A stretch of DNA of 64,000 nucleotides from Peptoniphilus rachelemmaiella (GTDB lineage Bacteria > Bacillota > Clostridia > Tissierellales > Peptoniphilaceae). A program made the translations under genes and the position numbers. Below are positions 8,121-17,100 of the stretch, piece by piece. The notes under the pieces are model-generated. The model saw nothing but the letters and a program-made list of their open reading frames with translations. It was not told where the DNA came from and did not search any database. How positions within the stretch are numbered: the first letter of the stretch is position 1; each line of letters begins with the position of its first letter. Where the stretch lies: positions 1-64,000 of the forward strand of contig NZ_CALPBW010000007.1 of assembly GCF_943169845.1 (NCBI RefSeq). The letters are read 5' to 3'.

Positions 8121-9126
8121 AGTTTTCGCCTCCCAGTTTCAACAATGCGATAAAGAAGGGCCCGCCGAAGACAGCCATGATCACCGCCGCCGGTATTTCG
8201 TAGGGATAGGCCGCGATGCGCCCCACCGTGTCCGACAGAAGCAAGACCAAACTGCCCAGGAGCATATTAAAGGGCAAGAGGTATTTGTGATCGCCGCCGA
8301 CGAGAACCCGGCCGATGTGGGGCACGATCAGGCCCAAAAAGCCGATGACGCCCGCTACCGCCGTGGTGACGGAGGCTAAAATAATGGCGATTAACGCCAC
8401 GATAAAGCGATCGCGATCCACGCGTACGCCCAGGGCGCGAGCGGTTTTGTCTTCCAGACTCAATAAATTCAACGAGCGGATGGTAAACAGCGCCGCCACT
8501 AAAAAGATAATGACGTAAAGGCAGAGAATGTGCACATCGCTCCAAGTTTTTTGCGCCACATTGCCTTCGATAATGGCCTGGGTGGCGCTTAAATTTCGCC
8601 CCATAACGGATTTAATGCCTTCGCCGATGCCGATAAAAGTCATGTTCAAGGCCACGCCCACGAGAATTAATCGCGTGGGCCGCACGCCGCCGTCCCATGC
8701 CAGGGTGTAGATCAAAAAGTAGGCGAAAAGACCGCCGGCGATGGAGAACAGAGGCGAGAAGCCCAAAAGGGCAGGCGACAGGGCCAGCACCATGGAGTTT
8801 ACGAAGTTTGCCGCTGCAGAAATGCCGATGATCCCGGGATCCGTTAAGGGATTTTTCATCACCGCCTGCAAAAGGGTGCCCGATGTGGCCAGGGCCGCAC
8901 CGGCTAAAATGGCGATAAAGACCCGCGGGAAGCGCAAATCGTAAATCCGCGCCACATCTCCGTCATAGGAGAAGAATAGACCGCGCAAAATTTGTCCCAC
9001 GCCTAATTTTAATGAGCCCTCCGTCAGGGAGAAGAAAAAGACCACGACCAGGAGGACGGCGACGGCGGCGAAGGAAATCCATCGCCTGCGTACTTTTTGT
9101 TTTAATTCGTCAGTTCCCTTGTCCAT
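8110..9126 (-). CDS. Haem/iron-complex ABC importer permease (FecCD family)
   Basis: 338 residues, strongly hydrophobic, about 9-10 transmembrane helices. Typical FecCD/BtuC stretches include PRVFIAILAGAALATSGTLLQ (near residue 70), NPLTDPGIIGISAAA and GLIVPHIGRVLVGGDHK, the last being the coupling region that contacts the ATPase. Its start overlaps the end of the substrate-binding lipoprotein gene by 17 bases. It probably acts as a homodimer, passing haem delivered by that lipoprotein. Confidence 0.92.
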   Translation of the reverse strand: MDKGTDELKQKVRRRWISFAAVAVLLVVVFFFSLTEGSLKLGVGQILRGLFFSYDGDVARIYDLRFPRVFIAILAGAALATSGTLLQAVMKNPLTDPGIIGISAAANFVNSMVLALSPALLGFSPLFSIAGGLFAYFLIYTLAWDGGVRPTRLILVGVALNMTFIGIGEGIKSVMGRNLSATQAIIEGNVAQKTWSDVHILCLYVIIFLVAALFTIRSLNLLSLEDKTARALGVRVDRDRFIVALIAIILASVTTAVAGVIGFLGLIVPHIGRVLVGGDHKYLLPFNMLLGSLVLLLSDTVGRIAAYPYEIPAAVIMAVFGGPFFIALLKLGGENYGD

Positions 9127-9994
9127 AAAACACCTTTTCTAAATCTCCCAGTGCCTCTTTGTAGGAAAAATTGGCACTCATACCAAATATCTTCGTATTA
9201 AGGTCATACACTTTATTTTCTTTTACGGCTCGGAAATGTTTCCAGACGTCGTTGTTTTTAAATTCATCTTGAAACATTTGATGCACCTTGTCGGGCATGG
9301 CGTGTGCCGTTCTGAGAATAATGTCCGGATCTTTTTCCAGCATATCTTCCGTATTGACCGTTAAAAATTGCTGATCGTCATCGGGGTAGACATTCTCTCC
9401 CCCGGCCAGCTTCACTAAACTGCCTGCATAAGACTTGTCCGTCGCCACCACATAGGACCCGGGAAGGCCCATGAGAATCAACACTTTGGGCGCGGGCCCC
9501 TTGTTTCGCGATTTAAAGTCCTTCATGAACTCCTCGTAATCTTTTACGAGGGCCGCCGCTTCTTTCTCCCGATTTAAAAGACGGCCCATGTCCTCGATGG
9601 AGCGATACATCCCCGGCACATTGGATAAATTCAAAAAACCGAAGTGAATGCCCGCCGCCTTATACTTCGGCAAGAGGTCGGGCATAAGGCTCGCCGGAGA
9701 AAAGACGTAGTCCGGGTTCATGGATGCTATTTTTTCCATATCCGGATTCATGGCCATGCCGATGGTGGGCAAGTTGGCGTATCGCGCCGGCGGCGATTCC
9801 AATTGCGATTCCGCAATGGCGACGAGATCCACATCCAGCTTGTCCATGATGTCGGCACAAGCCGCCGATGTAGTGATGATGCGGGCGTGGTCGCCGTCGA
9901 TGCGCTTTTCAGGTTTCGCCTTTTGATTGACACAGCCTGCCAGGAAAAAGAGAGCGAGGGCGACACTAAAAATCTTCAAAACTGAAGTCTTCAT
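9110..9994 (-). CDS. Haem/iron-complex substrate-binding lipoprotein
   Basis: 294 residues with a lipoprotein signal ending LFFLAGC (Cys about residue 20). Two ATGs are close together (10000 and 9994). The second is better spaced from GAGG and is chosen; the first would add Met-Thr. The body fits a class III periplasmic-binding protein of the BtuF/FecB type: ARIITTSAACADIMDKL in the first lobe, the segment NPDYVFSPASL, and GGENVYPDDDQQ. It overlaps the NEAT membrane-protein gene by 29 bases and the permease by 17. Probable role: accept haem from the Shp-like protein, as HtsA does in streptococci. Confidence 0.88.
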   Translation of the reverse strand: MKTSVLKIFSVALALFFLAGCVNQKAKPEKRIDGDHARIITTSAACADIMDKLDVDLVAIAESQLESPPARYANLPTIGMAMNPDMEKIASMNPDYVFSPASLMPDLLPKYKAAGIHFGFLNLSNVPGMYRSIEDMGRLLNREKEAAALVKDYEEFMKDFKSRNKGPAPKVLILMGLPGSYVVATDKSYAGSLVKLAGGENVYPDDDQQFLTVNTEDMLEKDPDIILRTAHAMPDKVHQMFQDEFKNNDVWKHFRAVKENKVYDLNTKIFGMSANFSYKEALGDLEKVFYGQGN

Positions 9995-10943
9995 CGTCAT
10001 CTTCCTCTCTTAATTCATTGAGCAGGCGCTTTTTCTGTGCCAAAACATAGAACAGGCCGCCGGCCGCCAGGGCGCCGCAAGTCACAAAGACCAAAATCGC
10101 CATCATGGATGCAAAAACAATCCGCGTCGCAGGCCCCCAAGGGGCTTTTTTCTTTGGCGTCTCGGTTTTGTCGCCTTTGGCAGCTTCGCCATTTTCAAGG
10201 GATTGTATCTCCGGCGAATCTTCCGTTAAAAGACCGTGTTCGTAACCGATGTCGCTTTCCGTATCGCCAAGGCCCGACGCGCCGCCGTGGGTGAGGGCAT
10301 CTTTATCGGCACTCCCTCCTTCTTGGGGCGGACTCTTCGGCGAAGAAGCGGGGGTTTTTGATGCCGAAGCCGCCGGTGCCGCTGCGTCCACTTTTGTCTT
10401 GGCGGGCGCTCCGCTTTTCGCCGGTGCCGCTTTTTGAGGCGCCTGCTTTGGCGCCGCCGCGCCTTGGGACAAAACGAAATCCGTATTGCCCGGCGTCATG
10501 TTTCCCATGTCGCCGTAAAAAATTACTTCGCGGCCCATTGCGTCGATAAACAGACTCAGGCGAATCACGCATTCCTTCGCCGGCAGTTGAAAGCGAAAAT
10601 CTTTCCATTCGCCGCCGCCTTGTGGCGAATCGTAGGATACATTGCTAAAGCCGCTTGCGCCGCGTTTTTCCGCGGCGATGCTTACTTTCGACACATTGTC
10701 CATCATGTGCAGGCGAATGGTTAACATCCGCTTGCCGCCCACTTCCTCGTAAAGGGCCTGGGGATCCAACACGCCTTCCGCCATGCCTTGGCCGATGCCT
10801 TCATTCTTTCCCGAATCTTCAATGGCCCCGGTGATCGGGTGGCGATAGGAAGCGTGCATGTCCACAATGGAAGGGCCTTCGGCAAAACTGATGTTAGGCA
10901 CCAGAAGAAAGATCGCCAAAAGAAGAGACAATAGCTTTTTCAT
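9966..10943 (-). CDS. Membrane-anchored single-NEAT protein (Shp-like haem relay)
   Basis: 325 residues: signal peptide (1-21), one NEAT domain (about 26-160), an Ala/Pro/Lys-rich extracellular stalk (about 160-270), one transmembrane helix (about 278-305) and a short acidic cytoplasmic tail ending EDDDEDFSFEDF. The NEAT domain has Met54 (GQGMAEGVL) and Met136 (LFIDAMG), matching the two axial methionines known in Streptococcus Shp. Layout and place just before the HtsABC-like importer are also those of Shp. Its ATGA overlaps the stop of the preceding double-NEAT gene. Predicted to hand haem directly to the binding lipoprotein. Confidence 0.87.
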   Translation of the reverse strand: MKKLLSLLLAIFLLVPNISFAEGPSIVDMHASYRHPITGAIEDSGKNEGIGQGMAEGVLDPQALYEEVGGKRMLTIRLHMMDNVSKVSIAAEKRGASGFSNVSYDSPQGGGEWKDFRFQLPAKECVIRLSLFIDAMGREVIFYGDMGNMTPGNTDFVLSQGAAAPKQAPQKAAPAKSGAPAKTKVDAAAPAASASKTPASSPKSPPQEGGSADKDALTHGGASGLGDTESDIGYEHGLLTEDSPEIQSLENGEAAKGDKTETPKKKAPWGPATRIVFASMMAILVFVTCGALAAGGLFYVLAQKKRLLNELREEDDDEDFSFEDF

Positions 10944-12775
10944 TGCGCTTCCCTCTCCCTTTCCGCTTCATAGATCACTTCGTCCATATACATGCGGTAA
11001 TACTTTCTCGTCATGTACGCGCCGCCGCCTAATGCGGCGAAGATAACCGTCAAACAAAAAATAATCAGACCCGGCCTCTCTTTCTCTTGTAATTCTTCTT
11101 CGTTCACGGGCGCCTTGGGGATGGATTCCCGGTCCGCGATCCCCGTGCCTTCGTCATAGCTGCCTTCTTCGAAAGACGGCGCCTCCCCGTCCGCCGGCGT
11201 ATCGTCAGGCGTCGACGGACTCACATTGGTGGGCTCACTCGTCGATGTTGTAGGCGATGAAGCGTTCAATGTTACAGGCTTCGTCCCCTGACTTTTCGGC
11301 GTCTTCACGGCCTTCACCTTCGCAGGCGGTTTAATCTTTAAGCCGCCGTTTGCGACGGGCTTTGCCGCGGTTTTCGCAGTTTTAATAAAGAAGGTGCCCA
11401 AGCTTTTTGTTTCAAAGTGAATGCTTCCCTCTTTTATTTTTGAGGTCAGTTTCTCTCCTTTTTCGTCGTAAATCTCCGCCACGGTACCTTGGAAGGGAAT
11501 GGCTACCGCCACGGGCTTTTGCGGCGAAAGATTTGTTCCCAAGGCTTGTACCGATCCCTTGTAATCTTTCGGAATCCTTTCAATGGGCCTTCGACAAGAA
11601 AGGTTGTAAGCCTTTGTGCCCGCAGGAAGATTGAGCTTCCCGAGAGCGGTTTGAAGATCCCGCCCCACAAGACCGTTGGCGTAAAATTCAAATGCTTCGC
11701 CAAAGCCTCCTGCCGGCACGGAGAGCACCACGCCTTTGTCTGCATAGCTGTGGGCCTCTGTAAAAGACGGTGCCTTCGGCCCCACCTCCGCCCGATGGGC
11801 CAAGGTGTGCTCGTCGGCCTGGATTTTTTTTACGCTTTGAAAATCCAATTTCAAGCGGGCATTTAAAGGCTCGTCACCCATCGGCGCCACTTTCGGATCC
11901 ACCTTCAGGCGAATCGTGTCTTTTTTCACATCCAGAGGCATGGCAAAGATACTCGGACGCGGCAATGGCTCTTTCTCCGGTTGCAGATCGTAGCAAAGAG
12001 GTCGTGCCGCGGAAAATCCGTCGTCGGTTTCGTAAAACACGCGGCTGAGTGATGCCTGTATATTCGAAACTTTCAAGGCCTTCGTCCCTAAAAACAAGGT
12101 TCCTTTGCCGTCTTTTACTAAAAGCTCCGCCTTGGGATCCAGAGCGCCGTTGCCCATGGACGGCTTGTCTTCCGTTTCGTGCCACAAAGCAACATCGAGG
12201 GAGTAGAGGCCGTCCTCTACATCTAAAGGCGACGACGTGGCTCCGGGCACATCAGAAGGCGGCGTTTTTTTCGCCGCAGGCTCCGCCTTTTCGCTGCCCT
12301 TATTTGGCCAGTCGACTTTTAAGCGGGCTTCCTGTTCGCCGAAGCCCATTTCTCCCATAACCGGCACGTAAAACTTCAAGTCGTAGATGGCGCGATTGGG
12401 ATCCACGGAAAAGGTGACGCTCTTCGGATAAAGCTTGCCCTTCACCCGCGGGTCGCTGCCCTTTTTCGGGTCGTTGTAGCTATCGTAATCCTTGTAATAG
12501 TCCACCACCTGAACGCCACGACCATCTACGGTGACTTCGCCTAAATAGCCGCGGGCGCCCATAAAGTCTAAGGGCAAAAATTCCAAGGTGAGCAGGCGTT
12601 CATTGCCCTTTTCAATCCATTTCGCCTCCGGCTTTAATGCCTTTTGCGCCATGGAAGGGGCGTTTTCTGTTTTCTTTAACAGCATCACTTTCGCTGTGCC
12701 ACCGCCCGCCCATGCGCCGCCGGGAATAAGTAAAACGGCGAGGACAAGCAGAAGTATGAATTTATATCGTTTCAT
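10940..12775 (-). CDS. Membrane-anchored double-NEAT haem receptor
   Basis: 611 residues: signal peptide (1-23); NEAT 1 (about 26-158, Met42 in PSMAQKAL and Met140 in YVPVMGEM); NEAT 2 (about 188-318, Met207 in PSMGNGAL and Met299 in KVAPMGDE); a region of about 130 residues without an assigned fold; a Thr/Pro/Ser-rich stalk; one membrane helix (about 570-590); and a basic/acidic tail. Because it is tethered to the membrane rather than to the wall, it probably shuttles haem between SLH-anchored proteins and the Shp-like protein. ATG start; 19 bases separate it from the DUF454 gene. Confidence 0.85.
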   Translation of the reverse strand: MKRYKFILLLVLAVLLIPGGAWAGGGTAKVMLLKKTENAPSMAQKALKPEAKWIEKGNERLLTLEFLPLDFMGARGYLGEVTVDGRGVQVVDYYKDYDSYNDPKKGSDPRVKGKLYPKSVTFSVDPNRAIYDLKFYVPVMGEMGFGEQEARLKVDWPNKGSEKAEPAAKKTPPSDVPGATSSPLDVEDGLYSLDVALWHETEDKPSMGNGALDPKAELLVKDGKGTLFLGTKALKVSNIQASLSRVFYETDDGFSAARPLCYDLQPEKEPLPRPSIFAMPLDVKKDTIRLKVDPKVAPMGDEPLNARLKLDFQSVKKIQADEHTLAHRAEVGPKAPSFTEAHSYADKGVVLSVPAGGFGEAFEFYANGLVGRDLQTALGKLNLPAGTKAYNLSCRRPIERIPKDYKGSVQALGTNLSPQKPVAVAIPFQGTVAEIYDEKGEKLTSKIKEGSIHFETKSLGTFFIKTAKTAAKPVANGGLKIKPPAKVKAVKTPKSQGTKPVTLNASSPTTSTSEPTNVSPSTPDDTPADGEAPSFEEGSYDEGTGIADRESIPKAPVNEEELQEKERPGLIIFCLTVIFAALGGGAYMTRKYYRMYMDEVIYEAEREREAQ

Positions 12776-12794
12776 GTCCCCATCCTTTGTGATC

Positions 12795-13172
12795 CTATTC
12801 CTCTGCAGTTGCCTCAGCTTGCGTGGGTATGCGCTTCAGGAAAATATAGTAGTGGAGCGCCAGTACGAAGACGATGGCCATGCGGGCGTGTTTCACGGGA
12901 ATCACGAAAAAGCAAATGGCCAGAAGCAAAGTAATGAGTGCGAGCACTTTATACTTTTTCTCTTTCGTCATGCCCTTGCCTTCCAACAGGGGCGCCACAT
13001 TGTTTTGATACAGAGGCAATTGGGTGAGCCATGTGTGAAATTTTTCCGAGCCCCGCGCAAAACATGCCGCCGCCAAAATCAGAAAGGGCGTGGTAGGCAG
13101 CACCGGCAAATACACGCCGATGAGGCCGATTCCCGTAAAGAGAAAGCCCAGAATCATAAATACTATTTTCAA
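12795..13172 (-). CDS. DUF454 (YbaN-type) small membrane protein
   Basis: 125 residues with two N-terminal and two C-terminal hydrophobic segments. The stretch GLIGVYLPVLPTTPFLILAA followed by CFARGSEKFHTWL is the hallmark of the DUF454/YbaN family, whose biochemical role is not established. The start is a TTG with AAAGGAG upstream. It sits between the regulator and the double-NEAT gene with 16 and 19 base gaps, so it is part of the haem operon. In other bacteria DUF454 genes are also found near haem genes, as I recall, but I cannot test that here. Confidence 0.85.
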   Translation of the reverse strand: MKIVFMILGFLFTGIGLIGVYLPVLPTTPFLILAAACFARGSEKFHTWLTQLPLYQNNVAPLLEGKGMTKEKKYKVLALITLLLAICFFVIPVKHARMAIVFVLALHYYIFLKRIPTQAEATAEE

Positions 13173-13188
13173 CTATCCGCTCCTTTAA

Positions 13189-14022
13189 CTAACACTGTGC
13201 AAGATTTAAAACCAAAAGATAATTCGCCTCGGCCCGGTGGCCGGAAAAGTTCACCGCCGCATGGGAGCGGAACCAGGTGTAAGACAACAGGACGCCGCCA
13301 CCTAAATAGGTCCACTCGCCGAAAACATCCAGAGGGATTTCCACTTGCCGATCCTTAAAGGGAATGGCATGGCTTTCGCCGTCTTTTTGGTAAACCAACT
13401 CTTTCACCGCACCGTGTTTCATATGCCCTTTGTGTTCTTTTTTCAGAGAACGGGTGGCAAACACCACATGGGGCGATGCGTCGATGACCAGATCCGCCTT
13501 GTGTTCAAAGACCTTGTTGGCCATGGAAGGGCGAATCGCCGCTTCATTTTCGTCGATGTGTTGTTGGAAAATAGTGAGATACACAGGATAAGTCTTCTTT
13601 TCCAAAATGTGAAGAAGAAATTCCCCGGGCACCTTCTGCCCCGGCTCCGGCAAATGTTCGAATAACTTCGATTTTTGCAACAGGAAGCAGGCGATGCAAT
13701 CCTCTCCCTTGCCGATAAGCTGCGAGGAGAAGCTCGTGGCCCGATCTTCTTCAAGGCCGAAAATGCCTTGCATGGTTAGGGCAAGCAATTGCTTTTCCCG
13801 CTCCAATTTATCTTTAATCAACATGCCGATTTCGGTGACGTAGTAATCATTTTTTTGTTTGTATAAAATCCCGGCCTTAACCATTCGGTCCAGCATTTTC
13901 TTTGCATTGGGCCGAGAACACGCAAAGATTTGACTTAAGTCGATAATCGTGCGACTCGGGTGCTCTTCGGTAAAGCACAGTAGATATTTTTGTTGTTGTT
14001 CTGTTAAATGTAAATCCGTCAT
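13189..14022 (-). CDS. Transcription regulator: DtxR-like winged helix fused to a NEAT-like domain
   Basis: 277 residues, no signal peptide or membrane segment. Residues 5-65 form a winged helix (TIIDLSQIFACSRPNAKKML helix-turn-helix, then DYYVTEIG wing). Residues 66-120 resemble the helical dimerisation part of DtxR/MntR regulators and contain Cys109-x-x-Cys112. Residues 143-277 look like a NEAT domain: YPVYLTIFQQ strand, RPSMANKVF (Met167 at the first haem-ligand position), AEANYLLVLNL final strand. Where other NEATs here have the second Met (VDVM), this protein has FRSH, with His254 within one residue. A cytoplasmic NEAT domain attached to a DNA-binding domain suggests a haem-sensing regulator of this operon. 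The NEAT call is by eye and should be tested by structure prediction. Confidence 0.75.
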   Translation of the reverse strand: MTDLHLTEQQQKYLLCFTEEHPSRTIIDLSQIFACSRPNAKKMLDRMVKAGILYKQKNDYYVTEIGMLIKDKLEREKQLLALTMQGIFGLEEDRATSFSSQLIGKGEDCIACFLLQKSKLFEHLPEPGQKVPGEFLLHILEKKTYPVYLTIFQQHIDENEAAIRPSMANKVFEHKADLVIDASPHVVFATRSLKKEHKGHMKHGAVKELVYQKDGESHAIPFKDRQVEIPLDVFGEWTYLGGGVLLSYTWFRSHAAVNFSGHRAEANYLLVLNLAQC

Positions 14023-14047
14023 AGCGTCATCCTTCCAATGAAATTAT

Positions 14048-14062
14048 TGATACGCTTTATCA
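14048..14062. promoter_or_regulatory. 15-bp dyad, candidate iron/haem operator
   Basis: TGATA-CGCTT-TATCA is a perfect inverted repeat. It overlaps the predicted -10 element of the regulator operon. The spacing equals the 7-1-7 Fur box (TGATAATNATTATCA), and similar dyads stand at 27030-27044 and 59473-59487. Confidence 0.55.
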
Positions 14063-14085
14063 TTGCATACACATTTTCATTGTAA
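14057..14085 (-). promoter_or_regulatory. Candidate promoter of the regulator/haem-uptake operon
   Basis: On the minus strand TTACAA (14080-14085) and TGATAA (14057-14062) are 17 bases apart, 35 bases before the regulator ATG. The -10 overlaps the dyad operator, and further TCATTG half-sites surround it. Confidence 0.45.
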
Positions 14086-14127
14086 GTTTTTATTGCCCGG
14101 CATGCAATCATTTTTTAATCATGGAAT

Positions 14128-14151
14128 GGGATGCGGAATCATCCGCACCCC
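14128..14151 (-). repeat. 10-bp inverted repeat after the NEAT subtilase gene
   Basis: GGGATGCGGA and TCCGCACCC(C) form a stable hairpin 8 bases after the stop codon. No T-run follows on the minus strand, so it may stabilise the 3' end or cause only partial termination, letting transcripts continue into the regulator operon. Confidence 0.45.
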
Positions 14152-14158
14152 TCCACAA

Positions 14159-17100
14159 TTAATTGGCTGCCTTCTGAATTTCTTTATAAGCCCAGTGATT
14201 GGCGGGAACATCTTTAAATTGCATCGTGCCGGGTCGACCGACCACTTTAAAGGCACGGTTTACAATGACGATAAGTTCCGCACGGGTTACCGTGCGCTCG
14301 CCGCCAAAGGTGCCGTCGGGGTAGCCTTGAATGATCCCCGCATTTTGCACGGCGCCGACGTAGCCGTTGTACCAAGCGCCGCCTTTTACGTCGTTGAAGC
14401 GGGCGTTTTCTGCCTTCAGATTTAAGATGCGGGTCATGATGGCCGCAAGCTCCGCGCGGGTCATGCTTCCTTCCGGTTGCAGACTGCCGTCGTTATAGCC
14501 ATTTAAAATGTTCAGGCCGTGGAGTCGAGCCACGCTATTTCCGTACCACTCTTTGCCGCTTACATCCTTCGGGAGACGATAGGCGTCGCTGTTTTGAATG
14601 AATTGATTCAAAATTTGAGCCACTTCCCCGCGGGTCACTTTCTTGTTCGGCTTAAAGCTGCCGTCGGGGAAGCCTTTTACATAAGCTTTTTCAGGCGCTT
14701 TCACCGTAAAGCTGTTTGCTTTTTGTTCCACATGCTTTGGTGCTTCCTTCTTCGCCTCAGGTTGTTTCGCCTCAGGCGCCGATCCTTGATGGCTCGGACG
14801 GTTAGAAGGTGCAGGCGATTCGCCTCTCGGCTCTTGGCGAGGCCAAGGGTTCGGCTTCGGCACGTCGGGTGTCGGCTCCGGCTTCGGCTTCGGCACGTCG
14901 GGTGTAGGCTCCGGCTTCGGTGTTTCCGTTACCAATTGATCCATGGCGTCGTAAACAGAGGTTACTGCTCGATCCATGGCCGATACATCGTTGCCTTCTA
15001 AAGCCGCCTTGGCCGAGTGAATGGCATCTTCAAGCTTGGCTTTCGATTCTGCCGTATAAGTTGCGGCGGCAAGTTTTCTTTCCGCTTTTTCAATGGCCTC
15101 TTTCAATGCCGTTTTTGCTTTTTCGAGGGCCTCGTCCACCTTCGGCGGTTTTTCTTCCGATTCTTCAACCTGCTTCATGTTGTCGATATCGTAGCTTAGC
15201 CGCATAACATCTTTATGGAAGTCGGGTGCGTTGCCCAGGACGTATTTCACTTTCACGAAATGTTCCCGACGAAGGTCTTTGCCCATGTCGATGGTGACAG
15301 AGGTTAAGTCTCCCATGGCATCGGTTACTTTGTTGATGACGGGCATGGCGTCCACTTTGCCCTCCATATCGGTAGAGGCAAAGAGAATGTCTTTCAAATG
15401 ACCTTCCAGGTTCCCAATTTGAAGAACCTTACAATTGACAGTGACGCGGTAATTGATCTTGCCCTCTTTGTCCGTTGTCTTGACCACCTTCGCAGGGGAT
15501 TTGAAGACGCCGGCGGCCATAGAATCTTGATCCTTGCTTGCGTGAAGTGCTCTAAAGGGAAGCTCGAAGATTTCTGTTTTCGCCGCTTCTTCTTGAGACG
15601 CTTTTTCCAGAAGAGCAATGGCTTCTTTTAAGGTCCTACGTCCGTATTTCAAACTATCTAAACTGGATTTTTCGTTATCGGCAATTCTCTGTACATAGGC
15701 GATGCGCTCTTGTAATTGCAGCCAGCTTTTAGGCGTATAATCGCTTTCTTTTAGCTCGCGCGCCGCTAAGAGCTCTTGCTTTAATGCTTCGCGCTCAGCT
15801 TCCCGCTCTTTCTTGCCCGTAATGGAGTGAAGCTTTGCCATGGCTTCTCGTAATTCCTGTGCCGCGCCGTTGACTTCCTCTTGTGAGGGGAAGGGGCGAT
15901 CCATAAGCTCTTCCGCTGCTTCCACTGCCAATTCCAAGCGACGGAAGGATTCCGACGTAAAGTCGCTCCTATTGTATTGAGCGTCCTTGTAAGCCTTCAA
16001 CGCTTCTTCCAGCACTTTTTTATCGACCAAAGCGGCGCCGTCTTTGCGCTTCAATCCGTCCAGGGCATCGTTAAGATCGTAAGTCGCATTATTGACCTTA
16101 TCCTGATTCTTTTCCCCGTCGGGTTTTTGAAGGATGGCTTTCGCTTTCTCTAAAGCTTTTTGTACTTTTTGCCACGTCTTATCGGTGTAGTCTTCAGCCT
16201 TTAAAGCTTCCGCATGTTCAATGGCACGCTTTAATTTCGATTGATCGAAGCTAGATTCGCCTTTTTTGCGCAGCTTGCTGAGGCCTTCGTTTAAGTTGTT
16301 GTAAACTTTGTCCACGTCGTCTTGGCTTGCATTGTCGTTGGCTATGGTTTGTTCCGCCATGGGCAGGTAAAGGTCGATGTATTGCCAGTGACGTAGATCG
16401 TCCTTCGTTTCCATGGCGTATTCCGACTTATGAGCCAGGGCTTCCCGTGCCTTGGCGACTAATGCGCGAAGTTTATTCTTGTCGACGTAGTTGGGATCTT
16501 TTTCCTCAAGGGGCTTGAGGGTGACGGTCCAAGCACTGGCACTGGTATTGGCAGCCCATGTTTTGGAACGATCACTTAGTCCGTAATAGCCGTCTTCCAT
16601 ATCTTGGAGTTCTACATTGGAGGGAATGAAGTTAAGGCGTACTTTCTTTTCCTTTTGTCCCGGTGCAAATTCTATATTTTGCTCCGTTCGGTATACGTCT
16701 TTGCCGATTAACTTTAAGCGAAGAGCGCCGTCATAACCTTTTCGGTTTAAGCGAACGTTTATTTCTTTGCTTTCGACTTTGTTAACGTTGACGCTCTTCG
16801 TCAACAGTTTTTGACTGTCCACGGTGAAATCTTCGCCGCCGTCGACCATGGCGTAATAGTCTTTCTGAATGCCGCTTACATCGATGGTGTAATTGCCTAA
16901 GGGCAGCTTAATGGTTTGAAGACCGGGGTTGACAATGGTCGGTACATATTCTTGGCCTTCCACGTCTTTATTTTTTACCACGAGGGACACGTTCACCTTG
17001 TCGGGATTGTTCAAGCTAATGTGAACATCTGCCGTAGCGACGGATTCAAAGTGCACTTCCAGCTCTTTCACAAGCTCGTCTTCTCCGATTTCAAATTCCT

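Noticed and set aside
14128-14151. Strong intrinsic terminator after the NEAT subtilase
   Set aside because: The hairpin is good but has no T-run in the direction of transcription, so it is listed only as an inverted repeat.
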